Source: an uncultured bacterium (GTDB taxonomy: Bacteria > Bacillota_I > Bacilli_A > RF39 > UBA660). From it: a stretch of DNA of 6,063 nucleotides. The DNA lies in the NCBI GenBank assembly GCA_949285775.1, contig CASEAD010000058.1:1-6063 (forward strand). Direction: 5' to 3'. This document shows, piece after piece, positions 1-5,555 of this stretch (the first letter of the stretch is position 1; every line of letters begins with the position of its first letter). Below the pieces are notes generated by a model. The model saw only the letters and a program-made list of their open reading frames with translations. It had not been told where the DNA came from and ran no database searches. Position numbers and translations under genes: made by a program.

Positions 1-705
1 AGAAAAAAACCAATGATAGTATTTTTAAGTACTACTTTAGTATGTTTGTGCATTATGTTATTACTATGTGATGATAATGTATTAGATATTATGAGTACTA
101 AAACAGTTTCTTCTACCGAAGTAACAACATCTAATCAAAATAAAACATCAAACGAGATAGAAGTAGAAGAAGCAAATATTGAATCTTCAGAAGAAATAGC
201 AGAAGAAGAAACCCCAACTGAAGATGATAATATAGATACTGTCATTACTACTAATGAGATAGAAGTAGAAGAACAAGAAGTAGTAGAAACAGAACCTGTA
301 GTTTATGAAGGAATGACCTTAAACGATTTAGCAAGCAAATTAGAAAGGTCTATGAAAAATGAACTATCAGGGTACGGGTACTTATATGCATCTTACTCCC
401 TAGAACGTGGAGTAGATCCATATCTTGCTCTTGCCATTTCATTAGAAGAAACTGGTTGTAATTGGAATTGTAGTAATTTAGTAAAAAGTTGTAATAATGT
501 AGGTGGAATGAAAGGTTCAGGCTGTGGTGCCTATGGCTACTTTAACACCCTAGAAGAAGGAATAAAAGCATTCATTGATAATATTGCTAGAAACTACGTA
601 GCATATGGCTTAACTACTGCCGAAACAATGAATCCTAAATATGCTGAAAATCCAGCATGGGCAACAAATGTTAATAACTATATTTCCATAATAAGAAATA
701 ATTAG
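1..705 (+). CDS. Exported cell-wall glucosaminidase (5' partial)
   Basis: Probable N-acetylglucosaminidase of the mannosyl-glycoprotein endo-beta-N-acetylglucosaminidase family (PF01832-like), which cuts the glycan strands of peptidoglycan outside the membrane. Numbering from the ATG at 13: residues 2-18 are a hydrophobic export or anchor segment; about 27-100 is an acidic, Ser/Thr/Glu-rich linker containing the word NEIEVEE twice; about 104-230 is the catalytic domain. Domain marks are the LEETG motif (144-148, E146 being the likely catalytic acid), NNVGGMKG (161-168), a YGYF..LEEGI stretch, and a closing W.TNVNNYI. The ATG at 13 has no ribosome binding site. The frame stays open to base 1 and encodes R-K-K-P just before the hydrophobic segment, which is the positive n-region expected of a signal or anchor, so the real start is probably upstream of the window. 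The stop is TAG. Four cysteines (149, 153, 160, 171) cluster at the active-site loop, which is unusual. The domain call is firm; the exact bond cut is inferred. Confidence 0.85.
   Translation, partial: RKKPMIVFLSTTLVCLCIMLLLCDDNVLDIMSTKTVSSTEVTTSNQNKTSNEIEVEEANIESSEEIAEEETPTEDDNIDTVITTNEIEVEEQEVVETEPVVYEGMTLNDLASKLERSMKNELSGYGYLYASYSLERGVDPYLALAISLEETGCNWNCSNLVKSCNNVGGMKGSGCGAYGYFNTLEEGIKAFIDNIARNYVAYGLTTAETMNPKYAENPAWATNVNNYISIIRNN
151..273 (+). repeat. Direct repeat in the linker of the glucosaminidase gene
   Basis: Two 21-bp copies, at 151-171 and 253-273, differ at one base (C versus T at the third position of the first codon). Both are in frame and encode NEIEVEE. The copies lie 102 bp (34 codons) apart in the acidic linker. 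This looks like a remnant of linker expansion by duplication; recombination between the copies would delete 34 codons without shifting the frame. Confidence 0.7.
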
Positions 706-743
706 AAAATTGTCGAAACTTGTAGCAATTTTCTTTTTTTTTT
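705..743 (+). terminator. Rho-independent terminator after the glucosaminidase gene
   Basis: GAAAATTG (705-712) pairs perfectly with CAATTTTC (726-733) across a 13-nt loop and is followed by ten T residues (734-743). The stem begins on the last base of the TAG stop codon. It is AT-rich and short at 8 bp, so it may be only moderately efficient, but the long T-run directly after the stem is typical of intrinsic terminators. Its T-run continues straight into the promoter of the next gene. Confidence 0.65.
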
Positions 744-751
744 GTTATAAT
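723..751 (+). promoter_or_regulatory. Extended -10 promoter for fmt and the downstream operon
   Basis: TGTTATAAT at 743-751 is a perfect extended -10 element (TG, one base, TATAAT). At 17-bp spacing the -35 position reads TAGCAA (723-728), only 3 of 6 matches to TTGACA, so the extended -10 probably carries recognition. Transcription would begin near 758, giving a leader of about 30 nt before the fmt ATG. The element lies inside and directly after the preceding terminator. The same nine bases recur before ftsE. Confidence 0.65.
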
Positions 752-787
752 TCCTAATAGATAATAGTTATAAAGGAACGTGATAAA

Positions 788-1741
788 ATGACACTAACTA
801 AAATAAAAGAACTAAAAGTTGTATTTATGGGAACCCCCTCATTTGCGGTACCTATTCTAGAAATGTTAATAGAAAAAACTAATGTCATAATGGTTGTCTG
901 CCAACAATCAAAAAAGAAAGATCGCAAAGGAAATATAATTGATCCCGAAACAAAAGTCATCGCAGATAAACACCACATCGAAGTATTCCAACCCCAAAAA
1001 ATAAAAGAAGAATATAAACATATTATAGATGTTAACCCTGATATAATTATTACCTGTGCTTACGGTCAGATTATTCCCAAAGAATTATTAAACTACCCTA
1101 AGTACGGTTGTATCAATGTACATGGATCCTTATTACCAGACTTAAGAGGAGGAGCACCTATTCATTGGTCGATAATTAGAGGATATAAAGAAACCGGAAT
1201 AACCATTATGTATATGGCTGAAAAGATGGATGCTGGAGATATCATAAGCCAAGAAAAAATAACAATAGATAGTTCTGATACATTAGGTACTCTTTATGAA
1301 AAAATGTCTAATCTAGGTTCAACATTACTAGAAAAAACATTACCTAATATCATAAATAATACTATTACTAGAACTAAACAAGATGAATCATTAGTAACTT
1401 ATGCTTATAATATTAAACCAGAAGAAGAAAAAATAGATTTTTCTAAAAAAGGAATAGAAATAAAGAATTTAATAAGAGGACTAAACCCTATACCAGGAGC
1501 ATATTGCTACCTAGATGATAAAAGACTAAAAATATATGAAATAGAACTACTACCTAAAAATAATATAAATGATTATTGTGGTACTATTATTGATATAGAT
1601 AAAGATAGTATTACTTGTACTTGTAAAGATTCTTTAATAAAAATAAAAGATATAAAAATAGAAGGTAAAAAAAGATGCTTAGTAAAAGATTACTTAAACG
1701 GAATAGATAAGTCTAAATTAATAGGTAAGGTGTTGAAATAA
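788..1741 (+). CDS. fmt: Methionyl-tRNA formyltransferase
   Basis: Transfers a formyl group from 10-formyl-tetrahydrofolate to Met-tRNA(fMet), making the cytoplasmic initiator fMet-tRNA. At 317 aa it has the usual length. The N-terminal Rossmann-type formyltransferase domain opens with VVFMGTPSFAVP (11-22). The catalytic triad is visible as N110 and H112 in INVHGSLLP and D148 in MDAGD, each exactly four residues later than E. coli N106, H108 and D144. The C-terminal tRNA-binding domain (about 208-317) has the typical IDFSK and NLIRGLNPIPGAYCYLD stretches. The start is supported by AAAGGA (772-777) 10 nt upstream. The tRNA-discriminating loop is divergent: the usual QPDRPxGR reads QQSKKKDR (39-46), although R46 lines up with the important E. 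coli R42. The common partner def (peptide deformylase) is not in the window. fmt is the first gene of a run reaching at least to 5426. Confidence 0.96.
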   Translation: MTLTKIKELKVVFMGTPSFAVPILEMLIEKTNVIMVVCQQSKKKDRKGNIIDPETKVIADKHHIEVFQPQKIKEEYKHIIDVNPDIIITCAYGQIIPKELLNYPKYGCINVHGSLLPDLRGGAPIHWSIIRGYKETGITIMYMAEKMDAGDIISQEKITIDSSDTLGTLYEKMSNLGSTLLEKTLPNIINNTITRTKQDESLVTYAYNIKPEEEKIDFSKKGIEIKNLIRGLNPIPGAYCYLDDKRLKIYEIELLPKNNINDYCGTIIDIDKDSITCTCKDSLIKIKDIKIEGKKRCLVKDYLNGIDKSKLIGKVLK

Positions 1742-1742
1742 A

Positions 1743-2558
1743 ATGAAAGAAAAAGATAAAGATACTAAAAAAGAAAGTTTTAAAGAAAAACTAAAAGATA
1801 AAAAATATAAAGCTAAACTAGAATTAATAATAGGCTTTGGCTTAATAATTATTCTTTTTATATATACTAGCGTATCAGGAGTAAGCAGTAATTACAACTA
1901 TAATAGCACCACAATACCAACTACCCCTAACGAAGAAGAAACATTCATATTAGATGAAATAACAAATAACTATTCCTATGAAATAAATATCTCTCTAACT
2001 AGAATAGATAATAAGGAAGATACTGACATAGATGGTAATTTAACCCAATATAACTATTCCTATACAGGAAAAACTAATGAAAATAACACCATTATTAATA
2101 AAATAGTAGATAATACCACAACAACATATTATCAAATAGATAACGAATATTATACCCAAACCAATAGCGCATATACCCTTGCGGATATTGATAATATCTA
2201 TGACTTAATAGAACAAAAATACCTATCTCTTACAACTATTAAAGAATATATATCAAGTGCTACTTTAGATCACACTACTAATTACAGCAATGGTAACACT
2301 AGTTATGTATATAACCTACCAGTAAAAGAAATAATAAAAACTTATACTGAAGATAATAATATTAAAATAGAAATAAATGTTGAAAATGATATACCCACTA
2401 TTAATATCGACTATACTAATTTATTAAATGCTATTGATAATTCTTTAAATGTAAACGAATGCCAAGTAACATTTAAATATACAGATATTAACGAAGTAGA
2501 AGAGTTTACTATTATAGAAGAAGATAATCAAAGTCTTAGCACAAATAACACTAATTAA
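1743..2558 (+). CDS. Single-pass membrane protein of unknown function
   Basis: I do not recognise this 271-aa protein. Residues 1-26 are very rich in Lys, Glu and Asp and should lie in the cytoplasm. One hydrophobic helix follows (about 27-46), then a Thr/Ser/Asn-rich spacer (47-67), then an outside domain (about 68-255) rich in Tyr, Asn, Ile and Thr that appears to be mostly alternating beta strands around a short helical stretch (about 146-172). The order of strands, a TTTTYYQIDNEYYTQ hairpin, a helix and more strands loosely resembles LolA/LprG-type lipid-binding folds, but that is a guess from pattern. There is one cysteine in the whole protein (C240) and no lipobox. The ATG lies one base after the fmt TAA; its ribosome binding site is AAGGTG (1727-1732) inside fmt. 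The TAA stop lies within the prfB ribosome binding site, so expression with fmt and prfB is likely coupled. Confidence 0.85.
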   Translation: MKEKDKDTKKESFKEKLKDKKYKAKLELIIGFGLIIILFIYTSVSGVSSNYNYNSTTIPTTPNEEETFILDEITNNYSYEINISLTRIDNKEDTDIDGNLTQYNYSYTGKTNENNTIINKIVDNTTTTYYQIDNEYYTQTNSAYTLADIDNIYDLIEQKYLSLTTIKEYISSATLDHTTNYSNGNTSYVYNLPVKEIIKTYTEDNNIKIEINVENDIPTINIDYTNLLNAIDNSLNVNECQVTFKYTDINEVEEFTIIEEDNQSLSTNNTN

Positions 2559-2563
2559 GGAGG
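2557..2563 (+). promoter_or_regulatory. Strong prfB ribosome binding site overlapping the upstream stop
   Basis: AAGGAGG lies 5 nt before the ATG at 2569, and its first two bases are the last two of the preceding TAA stop. This perfect site fixes the true prfB start at 2569, in a different frame from the main RF2 reading frame, and so supports the programmed frameshift. Confidence 0.85.
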
Positions 2564-2568
2564 AACTT

Positions 2569-3655
2569 ATGGATATAAAAGAATTAACTAAAGAATATCA
2601 AAAATTAAAAGAAGACTTATATAATATTGGGAGGTCTCTTTGACTTAGATAACATCAAATTAAAAATAAATAAACTAAACACTAAAATAAACGATCCAAA
2701 CTTTTGGAACAATAAAGATACCGCTAATGATACTATTACCCAAATAAATAATTTAAAAAATATCATTAATCCCATAGAAGAACTAGATAATAATATTAAT
2801 AATAATCTTGAAACACTATCTTTACTTAATAATGAAAACGATGAATTATACCAACTTATTGAAGAAGAATATAAAAGTATTTCTAATAAGATAGAAGATT
2901 TAAAAATCCAAACATACTTAAATGGAGAATACGATAAAAATAATTGTATCTTAGAAATACATGCCGGAGCAGGAGGAACTGAAAGCTGTGACTGGGTAAG
3001 TATGCTTTATAGAATGTATACTAGATATTTAAAAAAGAATAATTATAAAGTAACAGAACTAGCAAGCCAAAAAGGAGAAGAAGTAGGCTATAAAAGTATA
3101 ATGATAAGAGTAGTTGGACTAAACGCTTATGGTTATTTAAAAGGAGAAAAAGGAATACATAGACTAGTTAGGATAAGCCCGTTTGATTCTAATAAAAGAA
3201 GACATACATCTTTTGCATCAGTTGAAATAACCCCAGAAATAGATAATAATATTGATATTGAGATAAACGAAAAAGACTTAAAAATAGATATTTATAGAAG
3301 CAGCGGGCCAGGCGGACAAGGAGTAAATACAACAGATTCTGCAGTAAGAATTACTCACTTACCTACCCAAATAGTAGTAACTTGTCAAAATGAAAGAAGC
3401 CAAATCCAAAATAAAGAACATTGCTTACAAATCCTAAAAAGTAAACTTTATACAATGGAACTAGAAAAAAAGAATAAAGAGTTAGATAGTATGAAATCAC
3501 ATACTGCTAATGCCTTTGGCTCAGGAAAAAGAAGCTATGTAATGTGCCCATACACTAGAGTAATAGATAATGATTCTAAATATGAAACAAGTAAAGTAGA
3601 TGAAGTATTAGATGGTTGGTTGGATGAATTCATAAAAGAAGAGTTAAGGAAGTGA
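2569..3655 (+). CDS. prfB: Peptide chain release factor 2 (programmed +1 frameshift)
   Basis: RF2 releases finished proteins at UGA and UAA codons. The frame starting at ATG 2569 runs 24 codons to an in-frame TGA at 2641-2643. A +1 shift at the CTT codon (2638-2640) continues at GAC 2642 to the stop at 3653-3655, giving 361 aa, close to the usual 365. Merged numbering: an N-terminal helical region with IGRSLDLDNI spanning the shift and INDPNFWNN soon after; GAGGTESCDWVSMLYRMY, the conserved domain 2 opening; the stop-codon-reading tripeptide SPF (203-205); and the catalytic GGQ (248-250) in RSSGPGGQGVNTTDSAVR. SPF marks it as RF2 and not RF1 (which has PxT). The residue matching E. coli 246 is Ser. 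The gene itself ends in TGA, with an in-frame backup TAA at 3659-3661. The N-terminal part (about residues 60-105) is Asn-rich. It sits between the unknown membrane protein and the YitT pair. Confidence 0.96.
2629..2643 (+). promoter_or_regulatory. RF2 programmed +1 frameshift site
   Basis: The zero-frame codons are GGG AGG TCT CTT TGA, followed by C. GGGAGG (2629-2634) is the internal Shine-Dalgarno-like element, one codon before the slippery CTT (2638-2640), and TGA C (2641-2644) is the poor termination context. Spacing is identical to the classic AGGGGG-TAT-CTT-TGA-C site. Known mechanism: when RF2 is scarce the ribosome pauses at UGA, tRNA-Leu slips forward by one base, and full RF2 is made; when RF2 is plentiful a 24-residue peptide is released. 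Confidence 0.95.
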
Positions 3656-3661
3656 TGCTAA

Positions 3662-4561
3662 ATGAATATATTTAAAAAACTAAGACAAAAGAGGATAAAT
3701 AAAGTTATTAATGATATTGATAAAAAAGATCTATTAAAAAGATATATGTATCTAGCCTTAGGTTGCTTTATAGTTGCTTTTTCCTTTAATGTTTTCTTTG
3801 ATAGATACGGAATAGTATGTTTTGGAGTTTCAGGATTATCAATTGTTATAAATAAAAAGTTCGGCATAGACAATTCTTTATTTATATTAGTAATGAATAT
3901 TATTCTATTAATAGTAAGCTATTTCGCCTTAGGAAAAAACAAAACAAAACACGCCATTGTAGGATCCATAATGTTTCCTATCTTTGTATGGCTAACAGGT
4001 TTTATAGCGTCATATATCCAGTTTGAAAACGTTGAAACTCTAATTATTGCTATATTTGGTGGAGTTTTATCAGGAATAGGCTATGGTTTTATCTTTAAAA
4101 CTAACTTTAATACAGGTGGAACAGATATTATAACAGAAATAGTATCAAAATACACAAAAGTAAGTATTGGTAAAGCTACATTAGTATCCGATGGCCTAGT
4201 TGTATTATCAAGCTTATTAGTATCTTCTTGGGAAACTGTTTTATATGGCTTCTTAGTATTATATATAATAAGTTTTATGACTGATAAAGTCGTATTAGGA
4301 ATATCCCAAAGCAAAGCCTTTTATATTATTACTGATAAAGAAAAAATAGTAAAAGAATTTCTTCTTTCCGTATCTGATTGTGGAGTAACATTAATAAATG
4401 CTAAAGGTGGATATAGTAATGAAAAATCAACCCTTTTACTAGGAGTAGTCCCTACTAGACAATATTTTATCGTTAAAGAAGGCCTACTAGAAATAGATGA
4501 AAATATCTTCTTTCTAGTCTGTGATGCATATGAGGTAAGTAATAATGCTAAAAGAAAATAA
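3662..4561 (+). CDS. YitT-family membrane protein, first of a tandem pair
   Basis: Multi-pass inner-membrane protein of the YitT family (YitT_membrane followed by DUF2179), whose transport or signalling role is not established. The 299 aa comprise a basic N-terminus (1-27), about five or six hydrophobic segments (roughly 28-46, 72-92, 98-118, 125-146, 174-190, 194-212), and a soluble DUF2179 domain (about 218-292) with GVTLINAKGGYS and a late IDENIFFLV stretch. The second glycine motif is canonical (NTGGTDII, 150-157). The first reads IVCFGVSGLS (51-60), where the usual Gly-Gly has become Phe-Gly. The start follows the prfB stop by 6 nt, with AAGGA (3646-3650) 11 nt upstream. An ATG at 3655 that overlaps the prfB TGA is out of frame and closes after six codons. 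The downstream gene is a paralogue, and the two reading frames overlap. Confidence 0.9.
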   Translation: MNIFKKLRQKRINKVINDIDKKDLLKRYMYLALGCFIVAFSFNVFFDRYGIVCFGVSGLSIVINKKFGIDNSLFILVMNIILLIVSYFALGKNKTKHAIVGSIMFPIFVWLTGFIASYIQFENVETLIIAIFGGVLSGIGYGFIFKTNFNTGGTDIITEIVSKYTKVSIGKATLVSDGLVVLSSLLVSSWETVLYGFLVLYIISFMTDKVVLGISQSKAFYIITDKEKIVKEFLLSVSDCGVTLINAKGGYSNEKSTLLLGVVPTRQYFIVKEGLLEIDENIFFLVCDAYEVSNNAKRK

Positions 4562-5426
4562 TATTAATATTGAAGAACTTATTAATGAAATAAGCAATAG
4601 AAACTTAATCGAAAGATTTGCATTATTTGTTTGGGGACTACTACTATATGCAGCATCTTTTACTGTATTCTTTGCAAGATATAATATTGTAAACGGCGGT
4701 TCTACCGGATTATCTTTGCTAGTAAAAGAATTTATAGATATTGACAGCAGCACTTTCGTATTTATCTTTTCTGCCATAACATTAATAATAGGCTACTTTT
4801 TATTAGGAAAAAAAGCAACAATAAAAACAGTTTTTGGCGTAATATTATTACCAGTTTTTATGAAATTCACTGAAATTTTTCCTATAATCTTTAATTTTTA
4901 TATATCATCTTTATTCCTAACAATATTTTTTGGAGGAATTATAATGGGACTAGGAAATGGAATAATTATGAAAAGTGGCTTTTCTACAGGAGGATTTCAA
5001 ACCATTTATCAAATATTATATAAATATTTTGGAATGTCTATCGGAAAATCAACATTAGTAGTAAATGGTGTATTAGTATTAGTGGGTGGAGTATTCTTTG
5101 GCTTTGGTAACGCCTTATATGCTCTTGTTGGATTATATATATCTTCTATTGTAACAGATAGAATAATGTTAGAAACATCAGCATCTAAAACATTCTATAT
5201 AGTAACAGATAAATATAAAGAAATAAACCAATATATAACTGATACCTTAGGACACAGCGCTACTATTATGCAAGGAAAAGGAGGATACAGTGATGATAGA
5301 AAAAAAGTTTTAATGTGCGCTGTACCTAACAGAGAATATTTTATGACTAAACAAGTAATTGAAGCAATTGATGAAGACTTATTTTTCCTTGTTACAGATA
5401 CCTACGAAATAAGAGGAGGAATGTAG
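4545..5426 (+). CDS. YitT-family membrane protein, second of a tandem pair
   Basis: Paralogue of the gene before it, 293 aa, with the same plan: an acidic N-terminus (1-22, unlike the basic one of its partner), hydrophobic segments at roughly 24-44, 69-88, 95-107, 119-142, 170-188 and 190-206, and a DUF2179 domain (about 216-290) with ATIMQGKGGYSDD and IDEDLFFLVTDTYEI. Shared landmarks with the partner include FFxRYxIV near residue 45 and SIGKxTLVxxG near 165-175. Here the first glycine motif is typical (IVNGGSTGLS, 48-57) while the second is altered (STGGFQTI, 147-154, in place of GGTD). The start codon lies 17 bp inside the upstream gene, with GAGG (4532-4535) 9 nt before it, so translation of the two is probably coupled. 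The stop is TAG. Substrate and function are unknown. Confidence 0.9.
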   Translation: MLKENNINIEELINEISNRNLIERFALFVWGLLLYAASFTVFFARYNIVNGGSTGLSLLVKEFIDIDSSTFVFIFSAITLIIGYFLLGKKATIKTVFGVILLPVFMKFTEIFPIIFNFYISSLFLTIFFGGIIMGLGNGIIMKSGFSTGGFQTIYQILYKYFGMSIGKSTLVVNGVLVLVGGVFFGFGNALYALVGLYISSIVTDRIMLETSASKTFYIVTDKYKEINQYITDTLGHSATIMQGKGGYSDDRKKVLMCAVPNREYFMTKQVIEAIDEDLFFLVTDTYEIRGGM

Positions 5427-5473
5427 CATATCTAAATCTTCTCTTTACAAATTTATAAGAAAATACTATCAAA

Positions 5474-5506
5474 TACCAAAAAAATATCAAAAAAATATCA
5501 AAAAAA
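5474..5506 (+). repeat. Three tandem 11-bp A-tract repeats upstream of ftsE
   Basis: Copies at 5474-5484 (TACCAAAAAAA), 5485-5495 and 5496-5506 (both TATCAAAAAAA), preceded by a shortened relative TATCAAA at 5467-5473. Each unit carries seven consecutive A residues, and the 11-bp period is close to one helical turn, so the A-tracts face the same side and should bend the DNA. The array ends 14 bp before the -10 element of the ftsE promoter. Confidence 0.85.
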
Positions 5507-5517
5507 TATTACTAATA

Positions 5518-5526
5518 TGTTATAAT
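5518..5526 (+). promoter_or_regulatory. Extended -10 promoter for ftsE
   Basis: TGTTATAAT is a perfect extended -10 element, the same nine bases as before fmt. No recognisable -35 hexamer lies 16-18 bp upstream; that position falls in the last A-tract of the repeat array. Transcription would begin near 5533, leaving a leader of about 23 nt. The A-tracts lie where UP-element contacts would be expected. I see no convincing terminator for the upstream operon in 5427-5517, so ftsE may also receive read-through transcripts. Confidence 0.7.
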
Positions 5527-5555
5527 GATAAATGACTAATGAGGTGGTAAAGTAT

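Noticed and set aside
43..69. Lipoprotein signal (cysteines near the end of the hydrophobic segment of the glucosaminidase)
   Set aside because: The residues before the cysteines (VCLC, LLLC) do not fit the lipobox pattern, which needs a small residue directly before Cys.
754..978. Minus-strand open stretch opposite the start of fmt
   Set aside because: It lies opposite a certain gene, resembles no family I know, and its hydrophobic look is what the complement of AT-rich coding DNA gives. The same reasoning removes minus-strand stretches at 3658-3873, 4081-4314, 4514-4777 and 5615-5839.
2627..2643. TTG at 2627 as the start of prfB, with the GGGAGG beside it as a ribosome binding site
   Set aside because: GGGAGG overlaps and follows the TTG, so it cannot serve as its binding site; it is the internal element of the RF2 frameshift. 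The ATG at 2569 has a perfect site and gives a full-length RF2.
3655..3675. Six-codon reading frame beginning at the ATG that overlaps the prfB TGA (TGATG)
   Set aside because: It is well spaced from AAGGA but overlaps the YitT start out of frame and encodes only MLNEYI. Most likely chance, although it could slightly reduce YitT initiation.
5411..5426. AGAGGAGG followed by ATG TAG as a minimal start-stop element
   Set aside because: The gap between the purine run and the ATG is far too short for initiation; the bases are simply the final Arg-Gly-Gly-Met codons and the stop of the second YitT gene.
5411..5445. AAGAGGAGG (5411-5419) pairing with TCTTCTCTT (5437-5445) as a terminator after the YitT pair
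   Set aside because: The 9-bp stem needs two G-T pairs, has a 17-nt loop, starts inside the coding region and is not followed by a T-run.
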